Assembly: GCA_038886595.1 (NCBI GenBank) | Contig: JAWALV010000024.1 | Location: 1 to 8,135 of the forward strand | Origin: CAKZRD01 sp038886595 | GTDB taxonomy: Archaea; Nanobdellota; Nanobdellia; Pacearchaeales; GW2011-AR1 | Length of the DNA: 8,135 bases | Direction of reading: 5' to 3' | In this document: piece by piece, positions 1 to 4,309 of the stretch | How positions within the stretch are numbered: the stretch's first letter is position 1 | Layout: each line of letters opens with the position of its first letter | Notes under the pieces: generated by a model | Told to the model about the DNA's origin: nothing | The model's input: the letters and a program-made list of their open reading frames with translations, nothing else | The model's database searches: none | Made by a program: the position numbers and the translations under genes

Positions 1-183
1 GATATAAGAGGTTCTTATATAATGAAGAGAAAGTATCCTTATTATTTTAAAGATGAGAATCTTTTTTTTACACATAATAAAGATTCATATTCTTTAAATA
101 ATAAAAAAGAATATAATAACCTTCAATCAGCAGAGGATTTAGATAAAGGGGATTTGGAAGACAAGTTAGATTTATTGGAGTAA
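1..183 (+). CDS. C-terminal end of an unidentified protein (5' end outside window)
   Basis: The frame is open from the first base and ends at TAA 181-183, giving 60 residues of a protein whose start lies upstream. An in-frame ATG at 22 could start a 53-residue protein, but nothing marks it as a start, so I prefer a tail. The visible part is rich in Lys, Asn and Tyr, with an aromatic patch (KRKYPYYF) near its beginning and a strongly acidic end (EDLDKGDLEDKLDLLE). No domain is recognisable. Its stop codon shares one base with the ATG of the next gene (TAATG), which suggests co-transcription and translational coupling with the YjbQ gene. Function unknown. Confidence 0.6.
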   Translation, partial: DIRGSYIMKRKYPYYFKDENLFFTHNKDSYSLNNKKEYNNLQSAEDLDKGDLEDKLDLLE

Positions 184-584
184 TGAAAGAGATTTTTGTT
201 GAGACAATTAAAAGAGAAGAACTTATTGATATAACAAATCTTGTTGAAGAAAAATTAGAAGAAACAAAAATAAAAGAAGGAATTGTTCATCTTTTTACGC
301 CACACGCAACTTGCGGTTTGACAATAAATGAAAATGCCGATGAAAATCTTCCGAAAGATATTTCTAATTTTTTAAATGGTTTAGTTAAGAAAGGAATTTG
401 GCTTCACGATAGAATTGACGATAATGCAGATGCCCACATAAAGACTTCTATTATAGGTAATTCTTTAATGATTCCTTTTAAAGATAATAAGCTAAAACTT
501 GGCACTTGGCAAAACATTTTTCTCTGCGAGTTTGATGGACCGAGAAAAAGAAAAGTTTTGGTAAGTTTTTTAGAAGAAAAATAA
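183..584 (+). CDS. yjbQ: YjbQ/UPF0047 family protein (secondary thiamine-phosphate synthase family)
   Basis: This is a complete 133-residue protein of the YjbQ (UPF0047) family, a small fold conserved in archaea and bacteria. Family members are annotated from weak thiamine-phosphate synthase activity in a bacterial homologue; the real physiological role is uncertain. Family motifs appear in order: FTPHATCGLTINENAD (residues 38-53, with H41 and E50), WLHDRIDDNADAH (73-85, with H75 and H85), LGTWQ (106-110) and EFDGPRKRK (116-124). The conserved His/Asp/Glu residues suggest an intact active or metal site. The start fits the family's usual N-terminus and overlaps the preceding stop by one base. 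A GGAG at 177-180 is too close to be an ideal ribosome-binding site, so coupling to the upstream gene is likely. Length is normal. Confidence 0.93.
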   Translation: MKEIFVETIKREELIDITNLVEEKLEETKIKEGIVHLFTPHATCGLTINENADENLPKDISNFLNGLVKKGIWLHDRIDDNADAHIKTSIIGNSLMIPFKDNKLKLGTWQNIFLCEFDGPRKRKVLVSFLEEK

Positions 585-607
585 AAAAAATAAAAAATTA
601 ATAAAAA
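585..607 (-). terminator. T-rich terminator of the EF-1A gene
   Basis: The 23 bases between the two convergent stop codons read, on the minus strand, as nearly uninterrupted T tracts (runs of 5, 6 and 7 T) directly after the EF-1A stop. Archaeal RNA polymerase terminates at oligo-U tracts without needing a hairpin. The plus strand here is A-rich, so it offers no matching signal for the YjbQ transcript, which may end inside the antisense of EF-1A. Confidence 0.6.
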
Positions 608-1894
608 CTATTTCTTCTTTTCTACAATTGATTTGCAAATTCCTGCTGCAACTGTAGCACCAGCATCTCTTATTGCGAATCTTGCCATGTAAGGATTTAC
701 ATCAGCTGTTTCTAAGACAAGATTTCCTACTGGTTTTAGCTTAACTACAGCTACATCTCCGTTCTTCAAGAAATCAGGATTTTGCTGTATTGGTTGTCCT
801 GTTCTTGGATCAATCTTTGACACAAGCTCAACAAATTGGCATGGAACTTGTGCAGTATGCACGTGGAAAACAGGTGTGTAACCTTTTGCAATAACAGTTG
901 GATGATTTATTACAGTTATTGTAGCTGTAAATTCTTCAACTATTTTTGCAGGGTTTGCAGCATCGCAAATAACATCTCCTCTTGCAATATCTTTTTTACC
1001 GATTCCCCTAATGTTTACACCAACATTATCTCCAGCTTCCCCTTGTGGAAGTTGTTCGTGATGTGCTTCTATTGTTTTGACTTCGCCTTCAACACCTTTT
1101 CCTGTTCTTCCAGGTAATATTATAACTTTTTGCCCAGGTTTCATTATACCAGAAACAATCTTTCCAACAGGAACAGTTCCTATACCTGTAATTTCATATA
1201 CATCTTGTATAGGCATTCTTAGTGGAAGATTTGTTGGTTTTTCTGGTGCAGGGAATTTGTCTATTTGTTCTATAACAGTTGGACCTTTGTACCAAGGCAT
1301 ATTATTCGATTTCTTTACAATATTGTCTCCTTTTAATCCAGAAGCTGCAATAAAAACAGTTGTATCAGGATTTATTCCAACTTTCTTCAACATTTCACCA
1401 ACATCTTTCTTAACTTCATTATATTTCTTTTCATCATAATTTACCATATCCATCTTATTGATAATTACTGCAATGTGCTTAACACCCATTGTTCTCATTA
1501 ACCAAAGATGTTCTTTTGTTTGCTCTTGAACACCATGAGGAGCAGAGATTACTAAGAAAGCAGCATCTGCCTGAGATGTTCCAGTAATCATATTTTTAAC
1601 AAAATCTCTGTGTCCTGGAGCATCTATAATTGTAACTTCGTAGTTTTGAGTTAAAATCTTTTTGTAGTTAAGATCTATTGTAACTCCTCTTTCTCTTTCT
1701 TCTTTGATAGTGTCCATAAAATAAGCAAACTCGAATCCTTGCTTTCCGTGTTTAGCAGCTTCTTCTTTAAGCTTTGCTAATTCTGCTTCAGAAAGAATTC
1801 CTGATTGATAGAATAATTGACCAATTGTTGTTGATTTGCCTGCGTCAACATGTCCAACGAACACTACATTTAAGATTGGTTTTTGTTTTGCCAT
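608..1894 (-). CDS. tuf: Translation elongation factor 1-alpha (EF-1A, archaeal EF-Tu)
   Basis: This 428-residue GTPase delivers aminoacyl-tRNA to the ribosomal A site. All G motifs are visible: GHVDAGKST (14-22, P-loop), RGVTID (69-74, switch I Thr at 72), DAPGH (91-95, switch II), NKMD (146-149, guanine specificity) and the G5 region from AASGLKGDN (183-191). The insertion between the P-loop and switch I and the wording KEERERGVTIDL are of the archaeal/eukaryotic type. Domain 2 begins near residue 220 and domain 3 near 320, ending in RFAIRDAGATVAAGI and a lysine tail. Length is normal and no frame disruption is seen. The start is supported by AGGAG seven bases before the ATG on the minus strand. 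It is transcribed divergently from the DUF2683/NFACT-R pair and faces the YjbQ gene at its 3' end. Confidence 0.98.
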   Translation of the reverse strand: MAKQKPILNVVFVGHVDAGKSTTIGQLFYQSGILSEAELAKLKEEAAKHGKQGFEFAYFMDTIKEERERGVTIDLNYKKILTQNYEVTIIDAPGHRDFVKNMITGTSQADAAFLVISAPHGVQEQTKEHLWLMRTMGVKHIAVIINKMDMVNYDEKKYNEVKKDVGEMLKKVGINPDTTVFIAASGLKGDNIVKKSNNMPWYKGPTVIEQIDKFPAPEKPTNLPLRMPIQDVYEITGIGTVPVGKIVSGIMKPGQKVIILPGRTGKGVEGEVKTIEAHHEQLPQGEAGDNVGVNIRGIGKKDIARGDVICDAANPAKIVEEFTATITVINHPTVIAKGYTPVFHVHTAQVPCQFVELVSKIDPRTGQPIQQNPDFLKNGDVAVVKLKPVGNLVLETADVNPYMARFAIRDAGATVAAGICKSIVEKKK

Positions 1895-1920
1895 TTTTTC
1901 TCCTAATTTAGTTAAAAGTT

Positions 1921-1934
1921 ATGCCAGAAGGCAC
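1921..1934 (-). promoter_or_regulatory. Small GC-rich hairpin at the predicted 5' end of the EF-1A mRNA
   Basis: TGCC (1922-1925) and GGCA (1930-1933) form a perfect 4-bp stem with a four-base loop, extended by a G-U pair at 1921/1934. It lies at or just after the transcription start predicted from the EF-1A TATA box and is the only GC-rich spot in the divergent region. It could be a 5'-terminal RNA hairpin or a small palindromic protein site. Short, so chance is possible. Confidence 0.35.
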
Positions 1935-1955
1935 GATAAAAGAAAAAAAAGGAAG

Positions 1956-1964
1956 ATTTAAAAA
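1956..1964 (-). promoter_or_regulatory. Predicted TATA box for EF-1A
   Basis: On the minus strand the sequence reads TTTTTAAAT, a good archaeal TATA box. Its centre is about 66 bases upstream of the EF-1A ATG, so initiation about 25 nt downstream (near 1935) would give a leader of about 40 nt carrying the AGGAG ribosome-binding site. This is position and motif inference only. Confidence 0.55.
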
Positions 1965-1976
1965 GATTGCTGTTTT

Positions 1977-2014
1977 TTATAAGAATTATAATAAATTATA
2001 ATAAAATATTATAA
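1977..2014 (+). repeat. Cluster of TTATAA palindromes with a 10-bp tandem repeat upstream of the DUF2683 gene
   Basis: Four TTATAA hexamers (palindromic) sit at 1977, 1986, 1996 and 2009, immediately before the start codon at 2017. Two of them fall inside a perfect tandem copy of ATTATAATAA at 1985-1994 and 1995-2004. The first hexamer may act as the TATA box (centre about 37 nt before the ATG). The regular spacing suggests an operator, perhaps for autoregulation by the downstream ribbon-helix-helix-like protein, but the region is so AT-rich that chance cannot be excluded. Confidence 0.4.
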
Positions 2015-2016
2015 AA

Positions 2017-2256
2017 ATGGTTCAAAATATAATCAAGCTTTCTGAAAGAGAAAACAGAATTGTGAATATGACAAAAGCTAAATACGGAATGAAAAACAAA
2101 AATCAGGCCCTTGGTTTTATTATACAAACTTTTGCTAAGAACTTTATGCCAGAAGCGCTTGAACCGATAGAAAAACCAAGAAGAAGCGAAGGAATAAAAC
2201 TTCAAAGTTTAGACGCTTTAAGAAAAGAATTAGAAGGAGAAAAAACAAATGGTTAA
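2017..2256 (+). CDS. DUF2683-like small protein, RHH-like N-terminus
   Basis: This 79-residue protein resembles the archaeal DUF2683 family: an opening short strand (MVQNIIKLSE), then two predicted helices joined by GMKNK (RENRIVNMTKAKYG, residues 11-24, and NQALGFIIQTFAKNF, residues 29-43). This beta-alpha-alpha order is like a ribbon-helix-helix DNA-binding or antitoxin domain. The C-terminal part (50-79) is charged and ends in a helix (LDALRKELEGEK). It is the first gene of a two-gene operon, overlapping the NFACT-R gene by 8 bases. The TTATAA cluster just upstream would be a natural autoregulatory target if the protein binds DNA. The family assignment comes from pattern memory, and function is unproven; an antitoxin-like partner role is possible but not shown. 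Confidence 0.7.
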   Translation: MVQNIIKLSERENRIVNMTKAKYGMKNKNQALGFIIQTFAKNFMPEALEPIEKPRRSEGIKLQSLDALRKELEGEKTNG

Positions 2257-2641
2257 GTTTAGAGAGTTTTTAACATCATCGGGAAAAAAAGTTTTGGGTG
2301 GAAGGAATGCTGAAAACAATGAGGAGTTAATTGCCCAGATTTTGCCGAATGAAATTGTTTTGCATACAAAAGAGCCAGGAAGTCCCTTCGTTAATATAAA
2401 AGAAGATTCAAAAAAAGTTTCAAAAAAGGACATAAAAGAGGGCGCAATTTTTTGCGCAGCTTATAGCAAGGATTGGAAAAAAAACAAAAAAGATGTTGTT
2501 GTGCATTATTTTTTAGGAAAAGACATTTATAAAGAGAAAGATATGAAAACAGGAACTTTCGGAGTAAGAAAATTTAAGGAAATCAAAGTTAAGAAAGAAG
2601 AGATTGAGAGGTTTTTGAGAGTGTTGAAAAAACAAAATTAA
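2249..2641 (+). CDS. Stand-alone NFACT-R (DUF814) domain protein, putative RNA-binding
   Basis: This 130-residue protein consists almost wholly of one NFACT-R domain, the RNA-binding module that closes the ribosome-quality-control factors Rqc2/RqcH and occurs alone in eukaryotic CCDC25. Visible motifs are GGRNAENNEEL (17-27), VLHTKEPGSPFVNIK (37-51, matching the family pattern W-x-H-x(4)-PGSH, with Trp replaced by Leu at 38 and the final His by Pro), AIFCAAYSK (66-74) and VVVHYFLGKDIYKEK (83-97). It lacks the NFACT-N and coiled-coil parts of full-length RqcH. Translation likely starts at ATG 2249, nine bases after GAAGGAG (2233-2239), inside the end of the preceding gene, so the two are co-expressed. 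The lysine-rich tail suits RNA binding. Substrate and role are unknown; a link to ribosomes or tRNA is inferred from the family. Confidence 0.82.
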   Translation: MVKFREFLTSSGKKVLGGRNAENNEELIAQILPNEIVLHTKEPGSPFVNIKEDSKKVSKKDIKEGAIFCAAYSKDWKKNKKDVVVHYFLGKDIYKEKDMKTGTFGVRKFKEIKVKKEEIERFLRVLKKQN

Positions 2642-2644
2642 AAT

Positions 2645-2652
2645 ATTTATAT
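2645..2652 (+). promoter_or_regulatory. Orphan TATA box
   Basis: TTTATATA lies 4 bases after the NFACT-R stop codon. Initiation would fall near 2674, but no credible open reading frame starts there. It may drive a small RNA, be left from a lost gene whose remnant is the coding-like segment at 2724-2813, or be chance in AT-rich DNA. Confidence 0.3.
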
Positions 2653-2723
2653 ACAAAGTTTTTTTGACTTATAAAGATTCTAAACCTCTAGATTTTGTAT
2701 ATTAATACTAAAATTTCTTTTAA

Positions 2724-2813
2724 GGTTTGTTAATAATTTCAAAGTCTAATGAAGAAGCAATTTTCTACAAACTAAAACTAAATGAAGTAGAAATATTACG
2801 AAATATAAAATGA
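2724..2813 (+). pseudogene. Coding-like fragment, possible C-terminal remnant of a lost gene
   Basis: The 298-base gap 2642-2939 holds no normal gene. Within it a stop-bounded frame of 29 codons (2724-2810, TGA at 2811) reads GLLIISKSNEEAIFYKLKLNEVEILRNIK. It has an amphipathic, protein-like composition but no ATG at its head; TTG 2727 is the only possible start. It could be the end of a gene removed by deletion, or a very small protein, or chance. No family is recognised. Confidence 0.22.
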
Positions 2814-2817
2814 AGCA

Positions 2818-2842
2818 TTTATATAATAATACTTTTTAGTAT
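2818..2842 (+). promoter_or_regulatory. TATA box plus short hairpin upstream of the truncated helicase gene
   Basis: TTTATATA at 2818-2825 is a strong archaeal TATA box, predicting initiation near 2847. Right after it, ATACT-TTTT-AGTAT (2829-2842) forms a perfect 5-bp inverted repeat between the box and the start site, where a repressor could block the polymerase. The resulting leader would contain AAGGAG at 2861-2866, 20 bases before the nearest ATG (2887), which is too far for an ordinary ribosome-binding site. Confidence 0.45.
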
Positions 2843-2886
2843 CATCTGATAAATTTAAATAAGGAGAAAAAAATACAAAAATTCAA

Positions 2887-2937
2887 ATGAAAGTTTTTAA
2901 AACACCCAATATAAATAGATTATTGGATGAAGATTAA
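2887..2937 (+). CDS. Possible 16-residue leader peptide
   Basis: An ATG at 2887 opens a 16-codon frame (MKVFKTPNINRLLDED) that stops at TAA 2935-2937, two bases before the ATG of the truncated helicase gene (TAATAATG). The helicase frame is closed by a TGA at 2928, so 2940 is its only ATG, and it has no ribosome-binding site of its own. The peptide could therefore be a coupling leader. It is too short to judge from sequence alone, and it may equally be the frameshifted end of lost coding sequence. Confidence 0.3.
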   Translation: MKVFKTPNINRLLDED

Positions 2938-2939
2938 TA

Positions 2940-3533
2940 ATGATCCTTTCAAAAGAAAAACAGCAAATAATTAAAGACGACACGCACAATATCAAAGTAG
3001 TTGCTGGTCCAGGTTCAGGAAAAACTACATTGATTATTGAGAAAGTTTATGAGTTAGTCAAAAAAGGAGTTTCTCCAAACAAGATTCTTATAATTACATA
3101 CACAAATAAAGCCGCAGAGGATATTGAAAGAAAGATATCTAAAAGAATTAAAGAAAAAGGATTTTATGTTTCTACATTTCATGGATTTTGCGTCCGATTT
3201 ATGAGAGAATACCCTGATTTTTTTAAAGATTACAAGGGATTTAAAGTTCTAGACGATTTGGGCCAATTATTATTCATTATAAAATGGGATAGATTGATCA
3301 AAACTGATGACACTGAAAAAATTGATTCTTTGAGATTAAGAAATTATTTCGGAAGAATTAAGGATAATTATTCAAAAGAAGATTTTAAGAAAATTGAGCA
3401 TCCCATAAAGGAAAGCTATTTTAATTATTGTAACAAATTACATGAGCAAAAGAAAATGGATTTTGGTGATTTAATCAATATTGTTCACGATACAATTAAT
3501 CAAAATATAAATATTCTTTTTTTTAAGAAATAG
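2940..3533 (+). pseudogene. UvrD/PcrA-type superfamily 1 helicase, truncated before motif II
   Basis: This 197-codon frame encodes only the N-terminal part of a UvrD/PcrA/Rep-type DNA helicase, normally about 600-700 residues. Visible are the Q motif (LSKEKQQII, 3-11), Walker A (AGPGSGKTT, 22-30), motif Ia (ITYTNKAAEDIERK, 52-65), motif Ib (VSTFHGFC, 77-84) and the MDFGDLI segment (173-179) that usually comes shortly before motif II. The DExx box of motif II and motifs III-VI are missing, so the product cannot be an active helicase. The sequence runs into the unrelated tail NILFFKK and stops at TAG 3531-3533. The reading frame up to there is undamaged, so the loss looks recent or the fragment is kept. 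The homologous frame seems to resume weakly after the stop. A helicase subunit split across genes is less likely, since no second part follows. Confidence 0.85.
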
Positions 3534-3641
3534 AAGAAAAATTACTGTAGTAGAAAATTTTCAGTGTCATCGCAATTTGGGTTTTTCGGACATCAAAAAG
3601 TTGAACTAAAAATAAATCCTCACAGCTTTCTAGGAAATTAA
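3534..3641 (+). pseudogene. Possible in-frame downstream remnant of the helicase gene
   Basis: Directly after the TAG, the same frame is open for 35 more codons to TAA 3639-3641. It begins KKNYCSRKFSV, which recalls the helicase motif IV consensus (x-x-NYRS-x-x-x-I) that lies well downstream of motif II in intact UvrD proteins. If real, an internal deletion joined the start of the gene to this region. The rest (GFFGHQKVELKINPHSF) shows no clear similarity, so this is weak. Confidence 0.25.
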
Positions 3642-3653
3642 CAGCGATTTACT

Positions 3654-3682
3654 GGCCTAGGCCCGCAGGCTTTTGCTTAAGC
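3654..3682 (+). repeat. GC-rich patch with nested palindromes
   Basis: GGCCTAGGCC (3654-3663) is a perfect 10-bp palindrome, overlapped by a GCCT/AGGC inverted pair (3655-3658 and 3667-3670), and GCTTAAGC (3675-3682) is a perfect 8-bp palindrome. They sit in otherwise AT-rich non-coding DNA between the broken helicase gene and the promoter of the next gene. The role is unknown; a protein-binding site, a decayed structural RNA or a recombination scar are all possible. Confidence 0.4.
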
Positions 3683-3728
3683 TAAAAAACTATAAAACAA
3701 ACTACCCAATCTAATCTAAACATCAATC

Positions 3729-3736
3729 TTTATATA
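3729..3736 (+). promoter_or_regulatory. TATA box of the CRM-domain gene (leaderless)
   Basis: TTTATATA is centred about 25 bases before the ATG at 3758, so transcription should start at or within a base or two of the start codon. No ribosome-binding site precedes the ATG, which fits a leaderless mRNA. Confidence 0.75.
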
Positions 3737-3757
3737 CCTCATTCTCTACAAAAAACC

Positions 3758-3991
3758 ATGGAACAGATAAAAAAATTTCAGCTCGGTAAGAATGGAGTTA
3801 GTGAAAATTTTGTTGAACAGATAAAAAAATCTTTCGTTGATACAAAAAGAATAAAAATTTCTGTTTTAAGATCTTGTTGCAGAGATAGGGAGGAATTGAA
3901 AAAAATCGCAGAAGAAATAAAAAACAAACTCGGCGAGAATTTTGACTATCGGATAATTGGTTTTACAATTGTGTTGATAAAATTGAAATGA
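3758..3991 (+). CDS. CRM-domain (YhbY-like) RNA-binding protein
   Basis: This is a 77-residue single-domain protein of the CRM/YhbY family (PF01985 type). Bacterial YhbY associates with large ribosomal subunit precursors, and plant CRM proteins act in intron splicing, so an RNA-binding job in ribosome assembly is likely here. The family's GxxG loop is visible as QLGKNGVSENFVEQIKKS (8-25, GKNG at 10-13), followed by the strand-helix region RIKISVLRSC (31-40), a Lys/Glu-rich helix (44-57) and the terminal strand RIIGFTIVLIK (65-75), which corresponds to the family's V-Q-x-I-G-x-x-x-V-L-Y-R. It is slightly shorter than bacterial YhbY (about 97 residues), lacking the first helix. It is a monocistronic, leaderless gene just upstream of the SRP RNA gene. 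Confidence 0.85.
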   Translation: MEQIKKFQLGKNGVSENFVEQIKKSFVDTKRIKISVLRSCCRDREELKKIAEEIKNKLGENFDYRIIGFTIVLIKLK

Positions 3992-3996
3992 TTTAT

Positions 3997-4018
3997 AAAT
4001 CTTTTTCAAGAAAGATTT
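3997..4018 (+). terminator. Hairpin plus T run after the CRM gene
   Basis: AAATCTTT (3997-4004) and AAAGATTT (4011-4018) form a perfect 8-bp stem with a 6-base loop, followed by two further T. It begins 5 bases after the CRM stop and could terminate that transcript. It partly overlaps the TATA box predicted for the SRP RNA gene. Confidence 0.5.
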
Positions 4019-4023
4019 TTAAA
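4016..4023 (+). promoter_or_regulatory. TATA box of the SRP RNA gene
   Basis: TTTTTAAA is centred near 4020, about 25 bases before the first base of the closing helix of the SRP RNA (4045). The agreement between the promoter position and the independently deduced RNA 5' end supports both calls. Confidence 0.6.
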
Positions 4024-4042
4024 CCTCATTTACTTTTTAAAA

Positions 4043-4305
4043 GGGCAGATAAGATTGCGTGCTAGCCCCACGCTAAACCGCAAAAGGGCTTTATGGCGGA
4101 TCGTAAGGAAGCACAGGTGAGATAAGGTGTAATAAGGCCTTTGGCTGGACGCTGAAATCTCCCTTTTCCTGATCTTGCTATAAAGAAACGGGTCAGGCCT
4201 TGATCGGAGCAGCCCTAATTTATGGTAGAGATGCTCGAAGAGACAAGAGATGGAGAAAGGCCAAAGAATCCTTTTGCACCAACTCAAGCCGTCTTCCTAT
4301 CTGCG
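4043..4305 (+). ncRNA. ffs: Signal recognition particle 7S RNA (archaeal SRP RNA)
   Basis: This patch of about 260 nt is far richer in GC than its surroundings and folds as an archaeal SRP RNA, the scaffold for SRP54 in targeting nascent secreted and membrane proteins. Helix 1 joins the ends: GCAGATA 4045-4051 with TATCTGC 4298-4304. The Alu domain shows helix 3 (GCGT 4057-4060/ACGC 4070-4073) and helix 4 (CCGC 4078-4081/GCGG 4096-4099), whose loops pair perfectly (AGCCC 4064-4068 with GGGCT 4086-4090). Helix 5 has GGAAG/CTTCC, TGAG/CTCA, GGTG/CACC, AAGG/CCTT and CTTTGGC/GCCAAAG in order. Helix 8 carries the SRP54 site: GGGTCAGG 4190-4197 and AGCAGCCC 4208-4215. Its cap (4198-4207) lacks the usual GNRR tetraloop. 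Helix 6 is not clear: a GAAG-like hairpin (4234-4242) lies 3' rather than 5' of helix 8. Confidence 0.92.
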
Positions 4306-4309
4306 AAAA

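Noticed and set aside
836..1439. Two plus-strand frames opposite EF-1A (93 and 120 codons)
   Set aside because: They are shadows of the intact, well-conserved EF-1A gene; their compositions are Cys/Phe/Ser-rich and unlike real proteins.
1996..2433. Two minus-strand frames (69 and 67 codons)
   Set aside because: They lie opposite the DUF2683 and NFACT-R genes, which have matching family motifs and ribosome-binding evidence.
2642..2886. Possible box C/D small RNA in the intergenic region
   Set aside because: Some ATGA-like and CTGA-like strings occur (for example near 2748-2752 and 2845), but no properly spaced RUGAUGA/CUGA pair of C, D', C' and D boxes was found.
4030..4287. 85-codon minus-strand frame
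   Set aside because: It lies entirely on the antisense of the SRP RNA, whose helices and loop pairing explain this sequence.
4250..4309. Upstream ATG extension of the first pilin-like protein
   Set aside because: The extra 20 codons are inside SRP RNA helix 5 and helix 1 and would place a non-membrane stretch ahead of a natural N-terminal membrane segment.
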